Below, one piece after another: positions 1 through 6,800 of a stretch of DNA of 9,003 nucleotides; within the stretch, counting starts at the first letter, position 1, and each line of letters starts with the position of its first letter. Origin of the DNA: Actinomycetota bacterium. Lineage in GTDB: Bacteria > Actinomycetota > Actinomycetes > Streptosporangiales > Streptosporangiaceae. The notes below the pieces were generated by a model. The model was not told the DNA's origin, did no database searches, and was given only the letters and a program-made list of their open reading frames with translations. The stretch spans positions 1 through 9,003 of the forward strand of contig PMOU01000264.1 of NCBI GenBank assembly GCA_003161205.1. Direction: 5' to 3'. The position numbers were made by a program, and so were the translations under genes.

Positions 1-1052
1 CGGAAGGAGTCCTCCACGACCTCCTTGCCGTACTCCGACGCGAGGTACTTGGCCATCCCGGCCTCCAGGTCGTTGCGCTGCCCGGAGTCCTTGCGGCGGG
101 CGGCCAGCACCATCATCTGGTGCGCCGCCTCGACCTTGGTCGCCATCTCGGCCAGCTTGAAGGCGATGGCCTGGTGCTGCGCGATCGGCTGGCCGAACGT
201 GTGCCGCCGCTGCGCGTAGTCGATCGCCAGCTCGAACGCGCGCAGCGCGATGCCGCAGCCGCGGGCCGCGACGTTGACCCGGCCGACCTCGACGCCGTCC
301 ATCATCTGGTAAAAACCCCGGCCCGTGCCGCCGCCGAGCACCCGGCTCGCCGGGACACGCACATCTTCGAGGATCAGCTCGGTGGTGTCGACGCCCTTGT
401 AGCCCATCTTGTCGATCTTGCCCGGCACGGTCAGGCCCGGCACCGCCGGATTGGGACCGAAGCCCGGCTCCTTCTCGATCAGGAACGTGGTCATGTTCCG
501 GTGCGGCGCGTCGTGCCCGTCCTCGGTCCGGGCCAGCAGGGCGACCAGGTTGGACGTGCCGCCGTTGGTCAGCCACATCTTCTGGCCGTTGATCACGAAC
601 TCATCGCCGTCGCGCACCGCGCTGGTCCGGATCGCCGCGACGTCCGAGCCCAGGCCAGGCTCGGACATGGAGAACGCGCCGCGGACGTCCCCGGCCGCCA
701 TCTTGGGCAGAAAGTAGTCCTTCTGCTCCGGCGTGCCGTGCCGGGTGATCATGTAGGCCACGATGAAGTGCGTGTTGATGATGCCCGACACCGACATCCA
801 GCCGCGGGCGATCTCCTCCACGGCCAGCGCGTACAGCAGCAGCGACGCGCCCAGCCCGTCGTAGGACTCCGGGATCATCAGCCCGAACAGGCCGAGCTTC
901 TTCAGCCCCGCCACGATCCGGTCCGGATACTCGTCCCGGTGCTCCAGCTCGGTCGCGACCGGGATGATCTCCCTGACCGTGAAGTCCCGGACCGTGGCCA
1001 GGATGTCGCGCTCGAACTCGGTCAGGCCCTCGGTCTGCGCCAGGCGTCCCAT
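1..1052 (-). CDS. Acyl-CoA dehydrogenase, probable methylsuccinyl-CoA dehydrogenase type (C-terminus off the left edge)
   Basis: A flavoprotein that introduces a trans-2,3 double bond into an acyl-CoA, passing electrons to ETF. The 350 visible residues start at ATG 1052 and remain open to the edge (frame 3-1052). The N-terminal helical domain is followed by the FAD/substrate signature AFSMSEPGLGSD at about 126-137, the WLTNG strand at 160-164, the middle beta-domain with KMGYKGVDTTEL at 215-226, and the C-terminal helical domain starting near GRGFYQMMDGVEVGR. Family members are about 400 residues, so roughly 50 are missing, including the usual catalytic Glu region. An AAGAAGGGA ribosome site precedes the start by 11 bases and overlaps the stop of the upstream lyase gene, so the two are probably translationally linked. 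From memory the sequence strongly resembles the Streptomyces enzyme in the ethylmalonyl-CoA cluster, where the substrate would be (2S)-methylsuccinyl-CoA. Substrate choice is inferred from this and from the neighbouring lyase; another short or branched acyl-CoA remains possible. Confidence 0.9.
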   Translation of the reverse strand, partial: MGRLAQTEGLTEFERDILATVRDFTVREIIPVATELEHRDEYPDRIVAGLKKLGLFGLMIPESYDGLGASLLLYALAVEEIARGWMSVSGIINTHFIVAYMITRHGTPEQKDYFLPKMAAGDVRGAFSMSEPGLGSDVAAIRTSAVRDGDEFVINGQKMWLTNGGTSNLVALLARTEDGHDAPHRNMTTFLIEKEPGFGPNPAVPGLTVPGKIDKMGYKGVDTTELILEDVRVPASRVLGGGTGRGFYQMMDGVEVGRVNVAARGCGIALRAFELAIDYAQRRHTFGQPIAQHQAIAFKLAEMATKVEAAHQMMVLAARRKDSGQRNDLEAGMAKYLASEYGKEVVEDSF

Positions 1053-1063
1053 CGTGCTCGGTG

Positions 1064-1072
1064 TCCCTTCTT
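1064..1072 (-). promoter_or_regulatory. Ribosome binding site of the acyl-CoA dehydrogenase gene
   Basis: Read on the minus strand, AAGAAGGGA shares bases with the TAA stop of the lyase gene and lies 11 bases before the ATG at 1052. There is no room for a separate promoter in the 18-base gap, so this supports co-transcription with the lyase. Confidence 0.6.
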
Positions 1073-2069
1073 AGGCCTGCGGAGGCTCGAACTTCGACGT
1101 GCGCGTTAGCCCCGCGGCCCGGCCCTTGGCCGCGACGACCAGGGCCATCTTGGCCGAGGCCTCGTCGATCATCTCCTCGCCGAGCATGGCCGCCCCCCTG
1201 GCCCCGCCGGCGGCCGAGGTGGACCAGTCGTAGGCGTCCAGGATCAGCTCCGCGTGGTCGTAGTCCTCCTGGGACGGGGAGAAGATCTCATTCGCCGCCG
1301 CGATCTGGTCCGGGTGCAGCACCCACTTGCCGTCGAAGCCCAGCGCGGCGGCCCGCCGGGCCACGTCGCGGAAGCCGCCGGGGTTCCGGATCTGCAGGTA
1401 CGGGCCGTCCATGGCCTGCAGGTCGTGCGCGCGGGCGGCGATCAGGATGCGCATCAAGATGTAGTGGTAGGCGTCCGCCGGATAGCCGGGCGGCTGCTCG
1501 CCGACCACCAGCGACTTCATGTTGATCGACGCCATGAAATCCGCCGGGCCGAAGATGACCGACTCCAGCCGCGGTGAGGCGGCGGCGATCTCCTCGACGT
1601 TCATCAGGCCCCGGGCGTTCTCGATCTGGGCCTCGATGCCGATCCGGCCGACTTCCAGGCCCACCGTCCGCTCGATCTGGGTCACCAGCAGGTCCAGTGC
1701 TTTGACCTGCTCAGCGTCCTGCACCTTGGGCAGGATGAGGCAGTCCAGGTGGGGACCCGCGCCCTCGACCACCGTGATCACGTCGCGGTAGGTCCACTGC
1801 GTGGTCCAGTCGTTGACCCGGACGGCGCGGATCTTGCCGCCCCAGTCGCCGTCGTTGAGCGCGTCGACGATAGCGTGCCGGGCGCCCTCCTTGGCCATCG
1901 GCGCACAGGCGTCCTCCAGGTCCAGGAAGACCTCGTCCGCGGGCAGGCCCTGGGCCTTCTCCAGGAAGCGGGGGCTGCTGCCGGGGACCGCCAGGCAGGA
2001 ACGGCGCGGACGCAGCCGGCCGGTCGCGGTGCCGGTCGCGGTGCTGGGTGTGGTCGTTGGGGTCGTCAC
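1071..2069 (-). CDS. HpcH/HpaI-family CoA-ester lyase (L-malyl-CoA / beta-methylmalyl-CoA lyase type)
   Basis: A Mg-dependent TIM-barrel lyase related to CitE. The likely reaction is reversible cleavage of beta-methylmalyl-CoA to glyoxylate and propionyl-CoA (and of malyl-CoA to glyoxylate and acetyl-CoA). With the GTG at 2069 it has 332 residues, close to the family norm. Visible hallmarks are RSCLAVPG at about 23-30, VFLDLEDACAP at 47-57, the substrate-binding Arg in RAVRVND near 84, IGIEAQIENARGL with metal ligand Glu near 150, FGPADFMAS with metal ligand Asp near 177, and GFDGKWVLHP in the C-terminal third. The start is ambiguous. GTG 2069 has AGGA six bases upstream, whereas GTG 2084 (337 residues) has its purine run touching the start codon, so I prefer 2069. 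The first 20 residues are a Thr/Pro-rich, probably disordered leader containing a TATGTATG duplication. The gene lies 18 bases upstream of the acyl-CoA dehydrogenase. The family is secure; the exact CoA ester is inferred from resemblance to Streptomyces ethylmalonyl-CoA pathway enzymes. Confidence 0.9.
   Translation of the reverse strand: MTTPTTTPSTATGTATGRLRPRRSCLAVPGSSPRFLEKAQGLPADEVFLDLEDACAPMAKEGARHAIVDALNDGDWGGKIRAVRVNDWTTQWTYRDVITVVEGAGPHLDCLILPKVQDAEQVKALDLLVTQIERTVGLEVGRIGIEAQIENARGLMNVEEIAAASPRLESVIFGPADFMASINMKSLVVGEQPPGYPADAYHYILMRILIAARAHDLQAMDGPYLQIRNPGGFRDVARRAAALGFDGKWVLHPDQIAAANEIFSPSQEDYDHAELILDAYDWSTSAAGGARGAAMLGEEMIDEASAKMALVVAAKGRAAGLTRTSKFEPPQA
2020..2043. repeat. Two perfect tandem copies of a 12-base unit
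   Basis: The unit CCGGTCGCGGTG occurs at 2020-2031 and again at 2032-2043. It is in frame with the lyase gene and encodes a duplicated Thr-Ala-Thr-Gly in the N-terminal leader. It looks like a slippage product in a non-structural segment and should not affect the barrel. Confidence 0.8.
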
Positions 2070-2079
2070 GTCAGGTCCT
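2070..2079 (-). promoter_or_regulatory. Ribosome binding site favouring the GTG at 2069
   Basis: On the minus strand AGGA (2079-2076) is followed by six bases and then GTG at 2069. The competing GTG at 2084 has GAAGG directly abutting it, which is too close for normal initiation. This decides the preferred lyase start. Confidence 0.5.
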
Positions 2080-2116
2080 GTCACCCTTCGATTGTCGCGG
2101 CACCGGGCATGCGGCG

Positions 2117-3460
2117 TCAGCCGGGATCGGCGGCCAGCCAGTCCAGCGCGACGGCGGCCGTCCAGGACTGCTGCGGCGAACCCAGCGGCTTGCCGCTGAA
2201 CGGCTCGACATACTCGGCGAATTCCCCGGCCGCGGCGATCTGGTCGAGGGAGTCGCGGCGGAGCTCGTCCGCGCGGGCGGAGTAGCCGAGCTGGCTCAGC
2301 GAGTGCCACAGCAGCCAGTCGATGACCGGCCAGACCGGACCACGCCAGTAGTTGTGCGACTCGAACATCGGCTCCGCCGGGCTGGTGCTCGGCAGCAGCG
2401 GCCACCGCAGCCGCGGATCGCCGCAGAAATCCCCGGAGTCGAGCAGCCGCAGCTGGACGTCGCGCTGCCCGGCGTCCGGGCTCCCGGAGAACAGCGGCGC
2501 GAAACCGGCGAACGTCCGCAGCCGGATGTCCACCCCGTTGCGGACGTCGTAGTCCAGGCACAGGCCGGATTCGGCGTCGAAGCGGCGCGCCAGCCCCGCG
2601 CGGCCGCGGTCCCGCCAGGCGGCCAGCTGTTCGCGGTCCGCCTCGCCGGCCCCGGCCACGTCGGCCAGGTCCAGGAGCGCGGCGTTCGCCGCGACCAGGA
2701 CGGCGCTGAAGAACACGTCCTTGATCAGGAACGGGTACCGGCGGTGGATCTCCGCGTCGTCATACCGGTATTTCCGCAGCAGGCCGACCAGCCACAGGTA
2801 CCGGTCGTAGTCCCAGTCGGTGGGCCGCTGCGAGGGATCCCGGACTTGCTTGGTGTCCAGGCGGGTGTACGGGCGGGGCTTGGTCAACTCGATGCGCGCC
2901 AGCGCGTTGTCCCAGCGCGGGGAGTTGTCCGTGCCCTCCCAGGGGTGGTAGACGGTGACCAGTCCCGATCCCTCGGGATCGCGCTGGGTGGCGAGGTAGC
3001 GATGCCAGCTGACCAGCCGCGGGTAGAGCGTCTGCAGGCGGGCGCGGATCTCCGGCCGCTGCGCCGGCGGCGTCAGCTGCCAGATCCGCTGCACCGCCAG
3101 GGCATGCACCGGCGGCTGGCAGATCCCGGTCGTCTGCGCCGGGGCGGCCGGCGAGGCGGGCGAGGCCGCGCAATTCCACCACTCCGGGCCGGGAAAATAC
3201 GGCTCGTCCGGGCCCGCCCGGAACACGATGTGCGGCACCATGCCCGTCGACCATTGCGCCGCGAACAGTCCCTCGAGTTCCGCCATGGCCCGCCGGACAT
3301 CCAGGTGCGCCCACCCGATCGCGTTGAAAGCGCTGTCCCAGCTCCACTGGTGCGGGTACAGGTGCGGGGACGCCTTGGTCCAGCTGCCCGCGTCGTTGTC
3401 ACGCAGCACCGCGGCGGCCCCGTCGCGCAGCATAGCCGGAGTGCCGGCGGTCACGCTCAC
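2117..3460 (-). CDS. GH63-type glycosidase, glucosylglycerate/mannosylglycerate hydrolase-like
   Basis: An (alpha/alpha)6-barrel glycosidase of the MGH1/trehalase-like group, 447 residues. It probably hydrolyses a small alpha-glucoside or mannoside such as glucosylglycerate, releasing hexose and glycerate, in the cytoplasm; no signal peptide or membrane segment is visible. Landmarks are YPHQWSWDSAF at about 35-45 (substrate-binding Asp 42), the acidic motif WEGTDNSPRWDNAL at 174-187 (Asp 178 as likely general acid), NYWRGPVWP at 370-378, and EYVEPFSGKPLG at 416-427 (Glu 419 as likely base). These positions and the total length are very close to those I recall for the mycobacterial glucosylglycerate hydrolase (446 residues, Asp182/Glu419). 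The start is GTG 3460, chosen because AGGAG lies ten bases upstream; an in-frame ATG at 3520 has no such site. It ends 47 bases before the lyase start and is probably the first gene of that operon. Databases may call such proteins glycogen debranching or trehalase family; the exact substrate is uncertain. Confidence 0.82.
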   Translation of the reverse strand: MSVTAGTPAMLRDGAAAVLRDNDAGSWTKASPHLYPHQWSWDSAFNAIGWAHLDVRRAMAELEGLFAAQWSTGMVPHIVFRAGPDEPYFPGPEWWNCAASPASPAAPAQTTGICQPPVHALAVQRIWQLTPPAQRPEIRARLQTLYPRLVSWHRYLATQRDPEGSGLVTVYHPWEGTDNSPRWDNALARIELTKPRPYTRLDTKQVRDPSQRPTDWDYDRYLWLVGLLRKYRYDDAEIHRRYPFLIKDVFFSAVLVAANAALLDLADVAGAGEADREQLAAWRDRGRAGLARRFDAESGLCLDYDVRNGVDIRLRTFAGFAPLFSGSPDAGQRDVQLRLLDSGDFCGDPRLRWPLLPSTSPAEPMFESHNYWRGPVWPVIDWLLWHSLSQLGYSARADELRRDSLDQIAAAGEFAEYVEPFSGKPLGSPQQSWTAAVALDWLAADPG

Positions 3461-3470
3461 AGCCAGTATT

Positions 3471-3475
3471 CTCCT
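3471..3475 (-). promoter_or_regulatory. Ribosome binding site of the GH63-like gene
   Basis: AGGAG on the minus strand, ten bases before GTG 3460. It sets the start within an open frame that otherwise extends to an ATG at 3520. Confidence 0.55.
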
Positions 3476-3716
3476 GACACTCGGCTTAATTACCAAAACA
3501 CTACCGTCGTCGCGATGCACCCGGATCGGCGCGGTCTGGTTCGTCCTGCCTGGTCCGTGCCGCGGGGCGGGTGCCGGGCGAGGCCCGGGTCCGGCGGCTG
3601 GGTTCGCCCTGGGATAGGTGCGCCTTTTATGGTCGTCGCCGATACCGGCAGCGGCGAATCCCCCGATTAATTCTCAGGAAATGTGACTTAACTGCCATTC
3701 CGGGCGGCGGCAACAT

Positions 3717-3736
3717 TCGGGTAATCGGATACCCGA
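3717..3736. repeat. Inverted repeat TCGGGTA-N6-TACCCGA, possible operator
   Basis: Perfect 7-base arms at 3717-3723 and 3730-3736 flank the spacer ATCGGA. A second, overlapping palindrome (ATCGG-ATAC-CCGAT) shares the right arm. The centre-to-centre spacing of about 13 bases fits a dimeric repressor contacting one DNA face. The repeat lies about 150 bases before the helicase start and 260 bases before the glycosidase start. No poly-T follows it, so it is unlikely to be a terminator. The operator role is inferred from symmetry and position only. Confidence 0.4.
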
Positions 3737-3825
3737 TTCTGCTGCGTCCTTTATCGTAGGCCGTGTTGCGCGTAGCACGTGGGGTTTTCCTTATGGGTTA
3801 TGTTTCCCAAATTTCCTATTTGCTG

Positions 3826-3845
3826 AGGTGCTAAAAGGTACTAAG
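3826..3845 (+). repeat. Tandem 10-base direct repeat upstream of the helicase gene
   Basis: AGGTGCTAAA (3826-3835) is followed immediately by AGGTACTAAG (3836-3845), matching at 8 of 10 positions. The period is close to one helical turn, as expected for side-by-side binding of a regulator. It ends 43 bases before the helicase start codon, in the leader or promoter zone. It could also be chance in an AT-richer stretch. Confidence 0.3.
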
Positions 3846-3879
3846 GGGTCGGGAGACAGCCAGGCAGCGGTAAGCCTGT

Positions 3880-3886
3880 GGAGGTG
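3880..3886 (+). promoter_or_regulatory. Strong ribosome binding site of the helicase gene
   Basis: GGAGGTG matches the 16S rRNA anti-Shine-Dalgarno tail over seven bases, and its last base is two bases before ATG 3889 (four bases from the GGAGG core). This fixes the start of the long plus-strand gene. Confidence 0.7.
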
Positions 3887-3888
3887 CC

Positions 3889-6800
3889 ATGACGAAAGAC
3901 GTGACCATCCAGCAGCGGGCTGTCCGGCTCCTGGAGTACCTGGAAGCTGTCCGCGGCTTGCGGGAGCAGCCGGTCCGGGATATCGCCGAATATCAGGATC
4001 GGCGCTGGTGGGCCGGGGACATTCCGGCCCATCCGTCGTGTGTCCTTTCCGCCGCGGCCGGCCAGCCCTGGCTGGCGGTGTCCAAGACGCAGGTCCCGCC
4101 GGCTCCGCGCGTGCCGAAGGACCTCGCCGCCTACCTCCCGGCCGGGATCACCGACCCCGAGCGGGAACCCGCGTTTGCCGCTGACTTCGACGCCGCCTAC
4201 GCCGCGAACCCGGCGGAGGCGGCCCGCCTCACGGTGCTCCTGCACAGTTATGTGGAGGGTCCCTGGCGGGCCTGGGCGCCGCTCGCCCGGATGACGCTCA
4301 CGGCACGCAAGCTTTACGAGGACCTGTACGACCTCCGGCTGCGGCTGCAGCGTGAGTCCGCCTGGATCGAGCTGGTCTGGGGCCACGGCATCTTGAGCTG
4401 GACCGTGGACGGCACGCGGATCGTTCATCCGCTGGTGACCACGCAGGCGCAATTGTCGTTTAATCCCGATACGGGCACCATCTGCGTGGAACCTGAGGCG
4501 CTGGTTCCGCACCTGGAGATTGAATTGCTCCAGGGCCTTGGCCTCGGCGGGTTCGACCTGCTGACTGACCTTCGGGACAGATTCCGCGCCGACCCGGTCG
4601 GGCCATTCGATGAAAGGTCCCGCTACCTGTACGAGCAGTTGCTGGCGCCGCTCGGGCTGGACGGCAAGGTCGCCGAGGGAACCCGGCCCCGGCCGCCGGC
4701 GCTGGCGCCGACGATCACCTCGACCTGGGTCCTGCTCGTTCGCCGGCGGAGCACGATGTTCCGGCGGTTCTTCACGAACATGCGCGACGCGCTGGTGGCA
4801 GGCCAGATCGGCGTCGCTCCTCCGCTGGCCGCGGTGGTGGCGGACGAGCCGAGCCGCCTGGATCTGGACCGCGGCCCGGGTGATGACGATTACGCTGATC
4901 ACGATTACTCGGGGCCAGCGGCCGACCGGCTGCTGATGCCGCTGGCGACCAACCCCGAACAGGAAAAAGTCGCCCGGCGCCTGGCCGAACACCGCGGCGT
5001 CACGGTGCACGGCCCGCCCGGGACCGGCAAGACCCACACGATCGCCAACCTGATCAGCCATCTCGTCGGCCAGGGCAAGCGGGTCCTGGTCACCAGCCAG
5101 AAAGAGCAGGCCCTGGTGGTCCTGCGCGACAAGATCCCGGAGTCCATCCGGGACCTATCGGTCGCCGTGCTGGGCACCTCCGCCGCCTCGCTGGCTCAGC
5201 TCGATCAGTCGGTGGAGGCGATTTACGAGCATGCCGTGGGCCTGGACCGGGCTCCGGCCCGGGCCCGGATCGCCGCGCTGGATTCTCATCTCGACGAGCT
5301 CAACCGTGACATCGGCGCGCTGCGGGCCCGGATCGGCGCCTCCATAGCCCGCGAGCGAGACAGCTACACCGTCGGCACGGCCACCCACAGCCCGTCGACG
5401 CTCGGTCAGTGGCTGGCCGCGAACGAGGCTGGGCTCGGGTATATCCCGGATGAAATCGATCCGTCCGCGGCCTGTCCGCTCTCGGCGGCCGAGATCGCCG
5501 ACCTGTACCAGCTGGCCAAGGCGCTGGAGCCCGCCGACTGCGTCCAGTCCCGCCTGTACCTGCCCGCCGCAGGCGAACTGGCCCCGGCAGCAGAACTGGC
5601 CCGGGCCGCCGCCGAGTTGCGCGACATACGTGACCGGCTGGCCGGGACCGAGGACGCGGTCGAGGACCGTCTCGCGCTGGAGCACCTCACCCTCGAGGAT
5701 CTCTTCCACCTGATCGACACGGTGGAGCGATCGGCTCACCAGCTGGAACAACTGGAACAGCCCTGGCTGTCGGCGATCCGCGCCGAGTTGCGGAACGCCG
5801 TGTTCGCCGCGACCTGGCGGGATCAGATGAAGGCCTGGCGGGAGGGGATCGAGGAGCTCGCGGCCTGGCAGAAGCGGCTGCTGGGGCACTCGGTTGGGCT
5901 CCCCGACGACGGGCTGCCGCCCAAGGAACTTATTGACCAGCTGCAGCAGCTACACGACCGCCTCGCCACCGGGAAAGGCGTGTCGAAGACGTTCCAGAAG
6001 GACCTGTACCGGGTCCGCGAGGCCTGCGCGGTCGACGAGGAGCCGCCGCGTACGGCCGCGGACGCTGAGCTGTGCGTGACCGAAGCCCGCTGCCGGCGCC
6101 GGCGTTACGAGCTCATCCTCGGCTGGAACGAGGTCGCCGGCCGGATCGACGGCCCGCTGATCGACCCGGCCACGAGCCGGCCGGAATATCTCCTCAGCCA
6201 GGATCTGGACGACCTCGACGCCGCCTTCGCCTGGGAGGACAGGCAATGGCATGTCCTGGGCGACCGGCTCCGGGCCTGTGGCGTCCGGGTCGCCGAACAC
6301 GTGACGTCCGCGAATCTGGCAGCACTGGCCCAAACGCTGCGGACGGCCGCGCTGCACAGCGCGGAAAAGGACCTGACCGCCCGGCTGACCCGGGTCCGCC
6401 AGCAGCTCGCCGATGGTGCGTCCCATCCGCAGGCGAGCGGCCTGTGGCGGTTGCTCCTGGACGCCTTCGATACCCCGGCGTGGAACCAGTGGGACCGGAT
6501 CGTCGGCGAAGTCCAGCGCCTGCGGACCCTCACCGGCGCCGCGGTCCGCCTCGACGAGCTCACCCGCCGGCTGACCCCGGTGGCGCCCGTGTGGACCAGC
6601 CGGATCGTGGGAGCACGCGGTGATGAAGCCGTCGCCGGGCCGGCCGCGACCGCGTTGCGGGCCTGGGAATGGCGTCAGGCCGACACCTGGCTCACCGCCA
6701 TCACCAGCGCCGACGACCCCGCCACGCTGCAGCGCCAGCTGGAAGGCAAACTCCGGGCTGCCGCCACCGCCACCGCCGACCTGACCTGCGAATCCGCCTG

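Larger units (their letters stand above)
3461..3888. promoter_or_regulatory. Divergent intergenic region between the glycosidase operon and the helicase gene
   Basis: These 428 bases have no convincing gene on either strand; the short open frames lack ribosome sites and family resemblance. The left part is GC-rich. From about 3660 it becomes distinctly AT-richer, with runs such as TTTTCCTTATGGGTTATGTTTCCC (split here: TTTTCCTTATGG then GTTATGTTTCCC). Promoters for both flanking genes must lie here or in read-through, but I see no pair of good -35/-10 boxes. The best -10-like hexamers are TATGTT at 3799-3804 (plus) and TAGTGT at 3503-3498 (minus), both without a matching TTGAC-type box at the right distance. 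The inverted and tandem repeats within the region are listed separately. Confidence 0.4.

Noticed and set aside
120..1109. A 329-residue plus-strand open frame opposite the acyl-CoA dehydrogenase
   Set aside because: The minus strand carries intact acyl-CoA dehydrogenase signatures; the plus-strand product is Arg/His/Asp-rich shadow sequence.
2048..3670. A 540-residue plus-strand open frame across the glycosidase gene and intergenic region
   Set aside because: It is Arg/Pro/Gln-rich shadow sequence opposite the clear GH63 gene, with no recognisable domain.
3571..3759. A possible 62-residue plus-strand gene in the intergenic region
   Set aside because: It has no ribosome site before the ATG, an Arg-rich composition and no recognisable family.
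3841..5061. A 406-residue minus-strand open frame over the helicase 5' end
   Set aside because: It is opposite the helicase N-terminus and Walker A region, without family resemblance; its start lies within the helicase coding sequence.
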